Positions 54,665 to 64,000 of a stretch of DNA of 64,000 nt are shown here, one piece after another. Source of the DNA: Tenrec ecaudatus (lineage: Eukaryota > Chordata > Mammalia > Afrosoricida > Tenrecidae); assembly GCF_050624435.1 (NCBI RefSeq), contig NC_134536.1, forward strand, positions 129,402,758-129,466,757. Reading direction: 5' to 3'. The translations under genes and the position numbers were made by a program. The notes under the pieces are model-generated. The model made no database searches and was not told the origin of the DNA. It saw only the letters and a list, made by a program, of their open reading frames with translations. Each line of letters opens with the position of its first letter. Positions within the stretch are counted from its first letter, which is position 1.

Positions 54665-56213
54665 CTCTAGCGCATCCAGGGTGGTCTTCTGTGAGAGTCA
54701 CGACGTGGGCGGAGCTGTGAGGGCTCGTTAGGACCTGCCCAGTTGGGCAATGGGGCGGGGGCGCCAGATACGGTGCCAAGTCTACAGGTCACAGTGACCC
54801 GAGTCGAAACCAGGGCTGGAGATGGTCAGCCTTTCATTGTCCACGGGGTGGGGGTGTCACCGAGTGAGGACGGACTCAGTAGTGACCGCTGACAGCCACA
54901 GCAGTTGAAGCACCACACTGAGCTTCAAGTCTGAGAAATCTGGTGGCATCTGCAGTTTTGGGGGCTGGAGGTCTGAAACCAGGCTGTTGTTGACCCTGTG
55001 GGCTCCTTGTGAGGTTTCCGATGGAGACTCCGATCCAGTAAAGGTAGCCTGTGATCCTTGGCATTCCTTGGCCTTCCTTAGCTTGTAGATCCCTCCAGGC
55101 TCCGGTTCTGTTACCACGTCTCTCGTTTTCTGTTCTTTCCCCGACAATACCAACCATACTGGATTAGCAGCCATTGCGCTCCAGTGTGACCTCCTGGGAA
55201 CTGAAGACAACTTCAAAGACCCTGATTTCCAACCAAGGTCAGATTCACAGTTAGAGGAGGACTTTGACCTATCTTTCTTTTAGGGGGACGGGGAGGTGTT
55301 AGGGGGAGGGGACGAATTCCATCCAGAGCACTGTCTGAGTTCACCTTCTATCATCTTCAGCTCAGAATCACGCTCAGCATGGCAGTCACTGTTTAAAATG
55401 TCAGCTCACTAAAGATGAAAGCAAAAAGGGCCCAGCCCCCTCTCTGTACTTGCCACGCGTGTGTAGCGGCTGCCATGTTGGAAACACTCGTGAGAGAGCC
55501 AGGGGCCTAGACTCCCTGGGCTGTAGCAGTGATGATTAAAGAGAAGCATTCAGTCAGGCCCCCTGCTATTTCTCTCTCCGTTTGGGGTATGGTTCTGAAG
55601 GGGGATCTTGGAGAGAATCCCCTTCCATATTTTTCCTCTTGGTCCTCAAACCCCTGCCTTTTTTGAAGCCCCTGGCCGTGGGCCAGATAACACCCCCTTC
55701 CCACTCTAGTTTGCTGGTGGGCTGCCCTCCTGAACCCCCACTCCCTCCCCACTCTAAGCTCCCAGGCCCTCTCCTCTGTAGGCTGTGTCTTACTCCACAC
55801 CACCCTCTCCCTAAACCTCATGATCCACTCGGAGCAGAAGCTCAGGAGACTAAGGGAGAGTTCAACATTTGTCTCCCCACTCCACCCAGGTCAGTCCCTT
55901 CTCCAAGGACACTTTGGGGGCTTTAATTTTAAGAGACTTGTAGGGAGTTGGGGGAAGGAGTCTGAGGAGGAACACCAAGGTCAGTCTAGTCTTGGAAGTC
56001 ATCCGAAGGAGCTAGGATGTGGCGGCATCATTCGAAGGTCCCGGGGGACACCCGTGACACCGTCGGAGAGGGTGGCATAAAGAGGTCACATTTGGGGGTG
56101 CAACGGTCCTCCTCGTTGTAACAACAAGAACGATGCTTCTCGTAAGCCCAGCGTACATGTTCCCGTGCACCTACGAGGCTCCCACTCGATGCGAACCCAC
56201 TTGTGGAATCTTC
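54665..56213. other. Unclassified single-copy sequence
   Basis: No repeat or gene is recognised in about 1.5 kb. Several 90-120-codon frames overlap on both strands without domains. Confidence 0.4.
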
Positions 56214-56385
56214 TCGTGGCCCTGGTGGCGTTGCAGCTGCAGGTCGGGCCTGCTCACGGCAAGGTCAGCAGTTAGAAGCTGCCAGCTGTTCCGTGGGAGA
56301 AAGAGAGGCTTTCTACTCCCACGAACAGGTAGACGGGGAAACCCTCGGGGGCAGTTCTGCTGTGCCCTGTGCGGCTGCCCTCGGG
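56214..56385 (+). repeat. AfroSINE
   Basis: From cgtggccctggtggcgttgc; body gtgggagaaagagaggcttt; and 'gcagttctgctgtgccctgt'. It is unusually CpG-rich for a SINE here. Confidence 0.85.
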
Positions 56386-56609
56386 CAGGACGGTCTCCCC
56401 AGCAGTGACTCTGCTGTTGCCGTGTTGTTAACGCGCTCTGAGGGGGTCGCGATCGTGCCCTGCATGTGCAGGCCACTGCGCCACCTCCAGCCCTCTACCG
56501 GACGGATGCCAAGGTTGGTCCAGAAATGACGGCTAGTAGGCTCTGCTGCGAGGGGCCCCGCACCCGTCCTCGGGGGGCTGCCCTGGGACAGGAGTCTCAC
56601 CCTTGGTGC

Positions 56610-56770
56610 CTCGTTTTTCTTCTTCTCGGCGCTTTTATCTAATAGACTCAAAAGAAGATTTGTTTTGAGAGTCAAACGAGATAAAAGATTCGTAATTGCT
56701 TTGAGACATATAAAGCCATTATCTTCTGCGTAATTATTTTTTGAAGCCGTGACGTGCCGGGAATGATGGG
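56610..56770. promoter_or_regulatory. Candidate conserved non-coding block
   Basis: A sharply bounded AT-rich, repeat-free segment (ttttatctaatagactcaaa, 'gagataaaagattcgtaatt', 'aaagccattatcttctgcgt', taattattttttgaagccg) in GC-richer surroundings. It holds GATA and homeodomain-type cores. Confidence 0.4.
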
Positions 56771-56927
56771 TTTTGGTGCTGGGCGGTGCCTGCACAGGAT
56801 GCCTGCAGGCTACGTGTCTCTCCCTGGTCCCCTCCCGGAAGTGCGTGGCTCTGCATGGCCTCTTGGGTTCAGCTTGCTTGTTCTACATGAGTGGGGGAGC
56901 CTCGGGTGCCTGGAAGACCTTTGACTG

Positions 56928-57045
56928 GGACCCGGCTATGTCCTTAAGAAAGTCACCTACCTGAGCCTCAGTTTCCTGCGATGGCCACGTCTGCTTTGAG
57001 GGGATGTTGTCAGGAGGGGTGCGCAGAAGGTAATAGGTGTTGATG
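56928..57045 (+). repeat. MIR SINE fragment
   Basis: ctatgtccttaagaaagtca followed by tgagcctcagtttcctgcga matches the MIR core. Confidence 0.7.
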
Positions 57046-57385
57046 AGATGGGAATTGAGGGGCTCCCCGGTTGGTTGAGCAGAACCAGGACCCATCCTCT
57101 GTCCCAGGTAAGCGCGCCCTTGCTCAGGTGTATGCCATCTTCTGCTTGTGAAAACGCACAGAGACCTAGTTCGAAGGTGTGTGAGCACCAACAGGGGCAT
57201 ACATGGCAGGTGACAGTGATTCGTCCGAAAATATATTTGGGGGAAGAGAGGGAGGTTACGGATGCTACATGGTGATCATATAGAAGCACTGAAAATCTTA
57301 GCTTGCACAAGACTTCTCCGCATGCTGCCCTGGATCATATTTTGACCTGTCTCTCTCCAGTCGTTTCTCTAGGCAAGATTCTAAA
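57046..57385. other. Unclassified sequence
   Basis: No repeat or gene is recognised. Confidence 0.4.
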
Positions 57386-57547
57386 ACCCAAACCCAATCC
57401 ACTGCCATTGAGCTGACTCATCGCGACCCTATAGGACAGGGTGGGACTGTCAATGTTTGTGGGAGGAGGAAGCCCCGTCTGGAAATCCCTCCCAGGCAGA
57501 GGGTCATTTGGGGTACAGGGGGAACATCACATTCCACCAGAGGGGGG
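57386..57547 (-). repeat. AfroSINE
   Basis: Antisense: cactgccattgagctgactc, cgaccctataggacagggtg and a decayed head. Confidence 0.8.
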
Positions 57548-57707
57548 GTGGGTGAGACAATAAAGGGACAGGGTCAGAGCTTGCTACCCGAGTGGGTAGA
57601 CAAGTAGTTTCAACTGTCGAATACTTAATTGGTGACCTAACGTGGAAGCCCCTGCCTAATTCACAATAAAAAAAATGTGGGTTTTTTTTTGTTTTGTTTT
57701 TTAAAGA

Positions 57708-57845
57708 ACATGAACTCTGGAGTCAGGTTCACGGAGAATAGTGACAGTTACCTCTGGGGCTGGGTGAGATGCGGTGAGGTGATGCTCATAGAAGCGGACG
57801 GCTGTTCCCATCAGATAATGACTTCTCAATAAATACCAGCTGTTC
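57708..57845 (+). repeat. MIR SINE, internally deleted
   Basis: catgaactctggagtcaggt at the start and cttctcaataaataccagct at the end, with the core mostly lost. Confidence 0.65.
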
Positions 57846-57852
57846 CCATTCT

Positions 57853-58035
57853 GGGAGCCCCTGTGGTGCAGTGGTTACGCACTGCGCTGCTGAAGGGAAG
57901 GCCGGCAGTTCGAAGCCGCCTGCCTCTCCAGGGGAGAGAGGTGCTACTTTCTAGTCCCATGAAGAGCTTCAGCCTCGGAAACCCGTCATTTAGGGTCACT
58001 ATGAGGCAGCTCAATGGCAGTGAACGTTTGTTTGT
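57853..58035 (+). repeat. AfroSINE
   Basis: Full head ctgggagcccctgtggtgca, box-B-like cagttcgaagccgcc and tail gctcaatggcagtgaacg. Confidence 0.9.
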
Positions 58036-58314
58036 TTGTTTAATACCTTGTCTAGAGCCACCATTGGAAAGAGACAGGTCAAAACATTAACCAGGGCGGT
58101 ATGCAGACAAGGCTTAGTGTCTCCCTTGATCCAGACAGTCTTTCCCAGTGTTTTCTGTATAATCACCACGTAGCATTTGTAACCTCCCTCTCTTTCCTCC
58201 AGAGATAGTTTGAAAAGAATTGTTGTCGCTTACCATTGAAGTCTTGGTTGGCGCCCATAGAACCTTGAACCGTGTGTCCCAGCATTGTTAACATCGGGAG
58301 GAGAGTGTGGCTTC

Positions 58315-58580
58315 TGAGGAGCCCTGGTAAGCATTCAGCGGCTGCCAGTTCAAACCCACCGGCTCTTCTGTGGCAGAAAGATGTGGCAGTCTGCTCGGTG
58401 GGGTGGTTCTTACCACGCTCGGCTTTGAGTGTGCGGTAGACTCTTCTGGAAGAAAGGTGGGCTTCCTGCTCCTGGGAAGGGTTGCCTTCTGAGACCCCCA
58501 GGGGCAGGGCGATGCTGACCCTGTAGGGTTGTTGTGAGTCGAAGCTGATTGGATGGTGGTGAGTTTGGTTTTGGGTTTTG
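58315..58580 (+). repeat. AfroSINE with internal expansion
   Basis: Head gaggagccctggtaagcatt and end tgattggatggtggtgagtt. About 60 bp of body are duplicated or inserted around 58,380-58,450 (two 'ctgctc' blocks). Confidence 0.75.
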
Positions 58581-58594
58581 GTAGGACCTTCGAA

Positions 58595-58720
58595 AACCAA
58601 ACCAGGTCGGTGAGGAATCATGGCGACCCACCTTCGAGAGAGCAGAATTGCTCCCGTGGGGTTTCCAGGCTGTAACTTTTCAGAAGTAGATTTCTAGACC
58701 TGTCTACTGAGGCTCCCGGG
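58595..58720 (-). repeat. AfroSINE 3' part, antisense
   Basis: accaggtcggtgaggaatca, then tggggtttccaggctgtaac and ctgtctactgaggctccc. It lies tail to tail with the preceding copy. Confidence 0.65.
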
Positions 58721-58898
58721 GGGTAGGAGGGTAGGGGGTTAATCGGCCAAGCTTTCAGTCAGTAGTCTTGAGAGATTCCTTGGAAACAACTCCCCCCACC
58801 CCCACCCCGTAAATAGTTAATGAATTCTGTGTCCACCAATTATTTATGGAGCCTCTCCTGTGTACTGGGCTTTGTAATGTAGTAACCAGTCCTTATCA

Positions 58899-59010
58899 TG
58901 CAGGTGGCGTAGCGGGTTACGCATTGGGCTGTTAACCGAAAGGTCAGCGGTTCGAAACCACCAGCCGCTCGATGAGATGGGGTCGGTTAGAGTTGGAATT
59001 GAGCAATGAA
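58899..59010 (+). repeat. AfroSINE, internally shortened
   Basis: tggcgtagcgggttacgcat and ggtcagcggttcgaaaccac, a perfect pol III box-B type GGTTCGAAACC. The body is then lost down to a gttagagttggaattgagca tail. Confidence 0.85.
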
Positions 59011-59269
59011 TTAGTGAGTTCTTTTTATTGGAAAGTCTTACTATTATAAGTAACGCCTTGGCAGCCTCAGGATACATTCCTGGAAAGGCAAATGGTTTGT
59101 TGAAAGAGTGGGAAGTTTTGAGGTGCTTGGTGGTGTACCCCCAATGCTTTCTCAGAAAGTTTTCATTAATTTTCACTCACACTGCTAGCCGCCCACCCCT
59201 CAGCGCCAATATTAGTTTGACACTAGTGGTAATTCTTGGGTAGCCATCCACAGTACTTCTAAGCCGTCT

Positions 59270-59700
59270 CTAGTACATCTCTGGGATCTTTTTTTTCTCT
59301 CCCTTGCTTCAAGGTGGAGTACAAATGGCTCTTTCATGATGACTGTTGCTTGTGAAGTTAGCGAGATCTTTGAAAATTTTTGTTGTGGAAAGACTATGCA
59401 AATGACCTGAATTATTATCAAAAATGATACTTTTCTGCTAAGTTAGTTTCCTCATGCTTATCAAAAGAAGACTTCATGAGTGCTTCTTTGCTTTCTCCCA
59501 ACGCAGAGTGAGTAGTCATTCCTGGGCCTGGGCACAGGATGTGTCAGATAGCTGGTGTGTATTGGCAGACAAACAACGCTGTCCTTGACTCATAAGAATA
59601 AATGTTGTTGATAATTAGGGGCAGAATTATGAGGTCTCTGTCCAATTTTCTGGGAAGTTGTTCTTATCAAATCTTTATGAGAAGATGAAGGCTACCCTCA
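59270..59700. promoter_or_regulatory. Candidate conserved non-coding block
   Basis: A repeat-free AT-rich stretch with ttgttgtggaaagactatgc, aaatgacctgaattattatc, 'acaaacaacgctgtccttga' and aataaatgttgttgataatt. It includes an atgcaaat octamer complement (59,396). Confidence 0.35.
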
Positions 59701-59812
59701 GCCCCCCCAGCGCTTCACCTCCCCTCCACTTACAGGCTAGTTCCCTTTGACAGCAATGGTACAGCCTCCAGTTCACTTATCTTAGACATTCGCCATGTCC
59801 CTCAGGCAGTAG

Positions 59813-59965
59813 AGGAGCCCTGGTGGTGTAGTCGTTACGAATTGGGCTGCGATCCTCATGGTTGGCAGTTCGAAACCACCAGCAGCAACTTGGGAGAAAG
59901 ACCGGGCTTTCTACTCTTGTCAACATGTACAGTCTCCGAAGCCCACAGGGGGCTTGCTATGTGCT
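59813..59965 (+). repeat. AfroSINE, 3'-truncated
   Basis: A perfect head gaggagccctggtggtgtag and ggcagttcgaaaccaccagc; it ends after cccacagggggcttgctat. Confidence 0.9.
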
Positions 59966-60837
59966 AGCCTTGAGCTGTTGATGTTTTAGTTTATCTGGAA
60001 GTAAGGAATGCCAAGGTGTGAGCTGGGAGTGACATTGGCTGCGATGGTTGAGGTTATGTGCCACCTTGGCAGGGCCATGACACTGAGTGGTTGGGTAGTA
60101 GTGTGATGATGTACTCTGGCCGGGGTGTAAGAATGCTGCCAATCTCCACTTGGTGACCTGATGTGGTCGTCCTCTATGTTCACCCAGCGCTGATTGCCAC
60201 AGAAGGACCTGGCTTGGGGGATCTGGACCACATCTTTAAGTGAGTGCATTGTGATAGGTTTCTGTATTGTGCGTTATGGTGTTGTCTATAGTGTGTTGTG
60301 AGACTGTTAACTAAGAAAAAAGCTGCCCCACTGAAAGTATAAAGCAAATGAAGCCAGCCAGCGATTTATTCTGTCGTCTCTGCTGGAATGCCTGTTTTCT
60401 TAAATAAGCATATTTCCCTCCCAGTGTCTTTTCAGTACATGTATATTGCACAGTTGAACACTTAGCATGTGTGGTTGCCCCTGCACACGCACAGACGTGC
60501 AAGCAAGCATGTGAGCATGTATGTTGTTGTTCAGAGCCTACCCTCAATTAACACGTCAACCATTCCCAGACCCACAGTTGGCTTACAACCCCGAGACTCC
60601 TTCAGGGTCTCGTCCTGTATGTACATTCTCTCCACAGACTTTGAACACTGCCCAGCACTGTTGTTGTAAGCAGTCAGGAAGAATTTCGATTCATCCACAG
60701 AATTGCACTTTTTAGCACGCTTCGTTTTTTCCCTTGCACAGTCATGCATCTATCACATTTCTTTATCTAAAGAAGTGCTGTGTGTGTGTGTGTGTGTGTT
60801 GGGGAATTGGTCAGTGAATTCCCTTCGTTTTTGTTGA
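59966..60837. other. Unclassified sequence with a (TG)n tract at 60,778-60,800
   Basis: No other repeat or gene is recognised. Confidence 0.4.
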
Positions 60838-61720
60838 TCTGAAAACCTCTCTCATTCACCTTCTCATTTGAAGGCTATTTTTGCTGGGAATAGAATTCTA
60901 GTTGAGATGTCACTCCCCTGATTTTTGGTTTCCGTCAAAAGTCAGGGGAGTTCATTGTGCTCAGGAGAAAGAGGATGTTTCCAATCCTGTAACAAGCTAC
61001 AGACTCTGAAACTCACTGGGGCAGGCCTGTCCTGCTGTGAGCTGGAATCAGCCCAACGGCGGTGATTTAAAAGAAAGAAATATTTTTAAGTAAGATTTCT
61101 CGCCACCTATTTTCCATTCTTTCTCCTTTTGGTTTTTAGATTTTTGGCAGTCTTACTCTACTGTGTATGGATGTGGGTCTTTGTGTATTGAGCCACAGTG
61201 GGCTTTGAGGAGCTCTTAGAATTGCTTGCTATTTTAAAAAGTTTTGATTAAAAAAATAAAAGAAAATTGTAAAACTTCATTGGTGAGAGTAAAGCCAAAA
61301 ACATTTCAAAAAGAGTTTGGGGCAGTTTTCTTCAGGCTGTGCTTCTCCACGGACCCTTTCCTATTTTGTTGTCCATCCACACGTGTTACACCTTTTCATG
61401 GTCTCCCACTTGCCCCTACTTCGTGTGTGTGTGTGTGTTTCAGTCTAAATAGATTGTCCTACTAATTCTTCCTCCACTGTTTCCTCAACAGTTTCATATT
61501 TGTTATCAAACACGCCGCTTCAATTCTCAATTTCGCTTACTAGATTTTCAGTTACGGGATTTCTGTTTAATTCATAAAAAAAAATTCCAGTTCTTTGTTG
61601 AAATTCTCCCCAAATTTTAAAATTTTCTTAGACATCTAACCTTCCTTATTTTAAAATTGTCTACGATAATGCCAGTGTTTGGATCCCCCCTGGGATTTGC
61701 GTCTACTGATGGCGGTTTTC
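60838..61720 (-). mobile_element. Old L1M 3'-UTR/ORF2 region, antisense
   Basis: tctcatttgaaggctatttt, tgctgggaatagaattctag and, further on, gagccacagtgggctttgag, 'ctaaatagattgtcctacta attc' and tagattttcagttacgggat follow the complement of ancient L1M sequence. It is interrupted by an AfroSINE at 60,940-61,070 and contains a short (GT)n at 61,422. Confidence 0.65.
60940..61070 (+). repeat. AfroSINE, 5'-truncated, nested in L1M
   Basis: gctcaggagaaagaggatgt, 'gaaactcactggggcaggcc' and the tail gctggaatcagcccaacggc. Confidence 0.8.
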
Positions 61721-61871
61721 CTTGGTTTGGCATGCTTGGCTGGCTTCTCTCGTTAACATGCATGGCAGTTGTCGGCTACAGGCTGGGCACCCATGGAGAA
61801 TGGAGGTGCTCTGGATGGTGTACTGCCTGGATACAGCTAAAGGTGGTCCATTGCTGATTTGCTCCTACACA

Positions 61872-62853
61872 TTTTCCTCAAAACTCACTGCCATCGAGCT
61901 GATTCTGACTCACAGGTTTCTGAGGCTGTCAATCTTTTTTTTTTTTTAAGTTAGTCATTTTATTGGGGGCTCATACAGCTCTTAACACAATCCATATATC
62001 CACCCATGAATAGCATCAAGCACATTTGTACATTTGTTGCCATCATCATTCTCAAAACATTTTCTTTCTACTTGAGCCTTTGGTATTGGCTCCTCTATTT
62101 TCCCCCTCCCTCCCCCACCTTCCCTCCCACATGAACTCTGGATAATTTATCAATTACTATTTTCATGTCTTACACTGTCTGATGTCTCCCTTCACCCACT
62201 TTTCTGTTGTCTGTCCCCCAGGGAGGGGGTTAGATGTAGGTCATTGTGATCACTTCCCCCTCTCTCCTCCCACCTTCCCCTTCCCCTTCTGGTATGGCTA
62301 CTCTCATTATTGATCCTGAAGGGATCATCCACCCTGGATTCCCTGTGTTTCCAGTTCCTATCTGTACCTGTGTACATCCTCTGGTCTAGTCGGATTTGTA
62401 AGGTAGAATTGGGATCATGATAGTGGGGGGAGGAAGCACTAAAGAACTAGAAGAAAGTTGTTTGTTTCATCAGTGGTGTACTGCACCCTGACTGGCTCAT
62501 CTCCTCCCCTTGACCCTTCTGTAAGGGATGTCCAATTGTCTACAGATGAGCTTTGGGTCCCCACTCCGCACTCCCCCTCATTCACATTGATATGATTTTT
62601 TTGTTCTGGGTCTTTGATGCCTGATACCTGATCCTATCGACACCTCATGATCACGCAGGCTGATGTGCTTCTTCCATGTGGGCTTTGTTGCTTCTCAGGT
62701 AGACGGCCGCTTGTTTATCCTCCAGAGGCTGTCAGTCTTTACATTTACAGGTAGATAAAGCCTCATCATTCTCTCTCAGAGCAGCTGATGTTTTTGAACT
62801 GCTGACCTTGGGATTGGCAGCACAATGATGAACTCACTACACCACCAGGGCAG
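61872..62853 (-). repeat. AfroSINE split by an L1 tail
   Basis: The left piece (61,872-61,936) is the tail complement actcactgccatcgagctga. The right piece (62,726-62,853) carries cctcatcattctctctcaga to actacaccaccagggcagcg. The L1 duplication gaggctgtca(a/g)tcttt lies inside the SINE. Confidence 0.85.
61937..62725 (-). mobile_element. Afrotherian L1 3'-UTR with clear target duplication
   Basis: A T-run then agtcattttattgggggctc through the UTR to gacggccgcttgtttatcct. The 16-bp duplication gaggctgtcaatcttt/gaggctgtcagtcttt (about 61,922-61,937 and 62,726-62,741) brackets it. Confidence 0.85.
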
Positions 62854-63000
62854 CGTAGCCCTAACTCACAGTGTGTGTGCTTTTTTAGGGCCACCCTTCC
62901 TTGGTAGGCCCTGCTCTCCAAGTTTTGTTTCCTCAGCACTGTGAAACTGCTACCAAATCTCTGCCTAAGTTTCAGTCTTTTGCACATCTTTGGCACAAGT

Positions 63001-63320
63001 TTCAGGGCCTAGCAGTTACACACTTGTTGGCCTGTCAAGCTCATGGTCAGCAGTTCAAAGCCCCCAGCAGCTCCTGGGGGGAGAAAGACAGGGCTTTCTA
63101 CTCCATCTAACAGTTGCCTCCTCGGAGACACACAGAGGCAGTTCGATCCTGTTCTGTTTGTGCCATGAGTCGGCATCTACCTGATGGCAGTGAGGAGTTC
63201 ATTTTTCTCCGACTCCCATGAAGAGCGAGTCTCGGAAATCCACAGGGGCAGTTCTACCCGGTCCTGTAGGGTTTCTGTGATCGGCATCTGCTCAGTGGCA
63301 GTGAGTTTGCTTTGGCTTTT
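63001..63320 (+). repeat. AfroSINE plus an adjacent second 3' half
   Basis: 63,001-63,195 is a full copy (gggcctagcagttacacact to tacctgatggcagtgagg). 63,205-63,320 repeats only the 3' half (ctcccatgaagagcgagtct to ctcagtggcagtgagtttgc), giving a one-and-a-half copy array. Confidence 0.85.
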
Positions 63321-63649
63321 GGAGCCCTGTGCCTGTATTGCTTGGTGTCAGTCAGTGCTTTGACGGGAGGTTGAGTCACCTGCCAGCTCACGTTGCTCTG
63401 ACATACTGGTGATTCCAGTCCAGTGCAGGAGTCCTGGGCTCCCCTTTATTGCTTCTCCATCGAGGGAGAAAGTGGCTACGTGCCCTTCATTGGCTGCTTT
63501 CTGTTTCAGCTCTGTGCTCTTTGCTCACGTCCTGAAGAGAAGCTGTCGGCGTGAGGGCCCTGCTCGGCCCCCTGTGCTTTCCTTCCCTCTAGGTCTAGGA
63601 GTTGGCTCCTCGGGGCCTCCTGCACGCTGCACCCCCCTCCTCCCGACAG
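63321..63649. other. Unclassified sequence
   Basis: No repeat or gene is recognised. Confidence 0.4.
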
Positions 63650-63870
63650 CTGTTTACTTCCAGGCAGGCCCTGCCTGATGCCGTATTTGAGTTAAGAAGA
63701 ACTATGCTTATCGACAGGCTCGCTCTTCTTTGTTAACGTTTTATCATTAATATGTAATGCATACGAAGTTGCCCTGTGTAATTTGCTGATGTTATCATTC
63801 CCGGAAGTTCACTCTCAGATCTTGTCTGTCTTGCAAGCTAGGGCACCTAATGAAAATGAAAAAAAGAAGC
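63650..63870. promoter_or_regulatory. Candidate conserved non-coding block
   Basis: A repeat-free AT-rich segment (tgttaacgttttatcattaa, tatgtaatgcatacgaagtt, 'tgtaatttgctgatgttatc') between SINEs. The inference is from composition and motif density only. Confidence 0.3.
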
Positions 63871-63973
63871 AGCTGCCCTTGCACTTGGAGCAGGGCCGAT
63901 GCAGAGCGCCCCTGTAAGCCTGGACCACCTGTGGTTATTTCTCCCACGTTCCCCACCTCTCATCCTTGTCGCC

Positions 63974-64000
63974 AGGGGCCCTGGTGGCAGAGTGGTTACA
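63974..64000 (+). repeat. AfroSINE head, cut by window end
   Basis: caggggccctggtggcagag tggttaca is the SINE 5' end. Confidence 0.9.

Noticed and set aside
58899..59010. Possible tRNA gene from box A/box B-like sequence
   Set aside because: The promoter boxes belong to the tRNA-derived head of an AfroSINE; no cloverleaf with a proper acceptor stem can be drawn.

Overview
This window looks like nuclear DNA from an afrotherian mammal, most probably a Madagascan tenrec such as Echinops. The inference rests on its repeats. About forty tRNA-derived AfroSINE copies are scattered through it, with the typical 'ggtcagcagttcgaaaccaccagc' type core. It also carries afrotherian L1 3'-UTRs, RTE/BovB-type LINE fragments, and short non-autonomous hAT transposons of the SPIN and OC1 (OposCharlie) types. 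Those two families are known for patchy distribution and horizontal transfer, and tenrecs are among the mammals reported to carry them. I found no protein-coding gene, rRNA, tRNA or CRISPR array that I can defend. The large ORFs are either in the CpG island, where stop codons are rare by composition, or in a (CA)n microsatellite.

Layout. Positions 1-37,000 are repeat-dense. They hold seven solo ERVL/MLT2-like LTRs, all in the first 24 kb and several with 5-bp target-site duplications. They also hold a 371-bp pure alternating purine-pyrimidine tract (3381-3751), a mariner with a broken transposase (7611-8521), and several old L1 ORF2 pieces with younger insertions nested in them. Two LINE copies have inverted 5' halves: an L1 at 20,160-22,900 and an RTE at 26,286-28,885. 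A two-copy unclassified repeat (10,295 and 29,660) and a degenerate tandem array of about 93-bp units (33,122-33,374) complete this part.

Positions 37,000-41,500 centre on a strong CpG island (about 38,140-40,400). It has a weak TATA-like element and several splice-donor-like sites on the + strand, including a diverged array of a GTAAGTTTCCTG motif. I read it as a promoter/first-exon region, probably transcribed left to right, but cannot name the gene. From 41,700 to the end, repeats are sparser and mostly old SINEs. Several repeat-free AT-rich blocks (41,740-42,260; 52,610-53,200; 56,610-56,770; 59,270-59,700; 63,650-63,870) look like candidate conserved regulatory DNA, although conservation could not be tested here.

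How the pieces relate. AfroSINEs share a 3' tail with the RTE LINE copies, which suggests RTE supplied the machinery that spread them. Nesting gives a relative history: old L1M and MIR first; then AfroSINEs and MLT2-like LTRs; then afrotherian L1 tails and hAT elements inserted into these. The hAT elements at 5550, 21,807 and 45,231, and one unnamed element at 2311, keep clean or nearly clean 8-bp target duplications.
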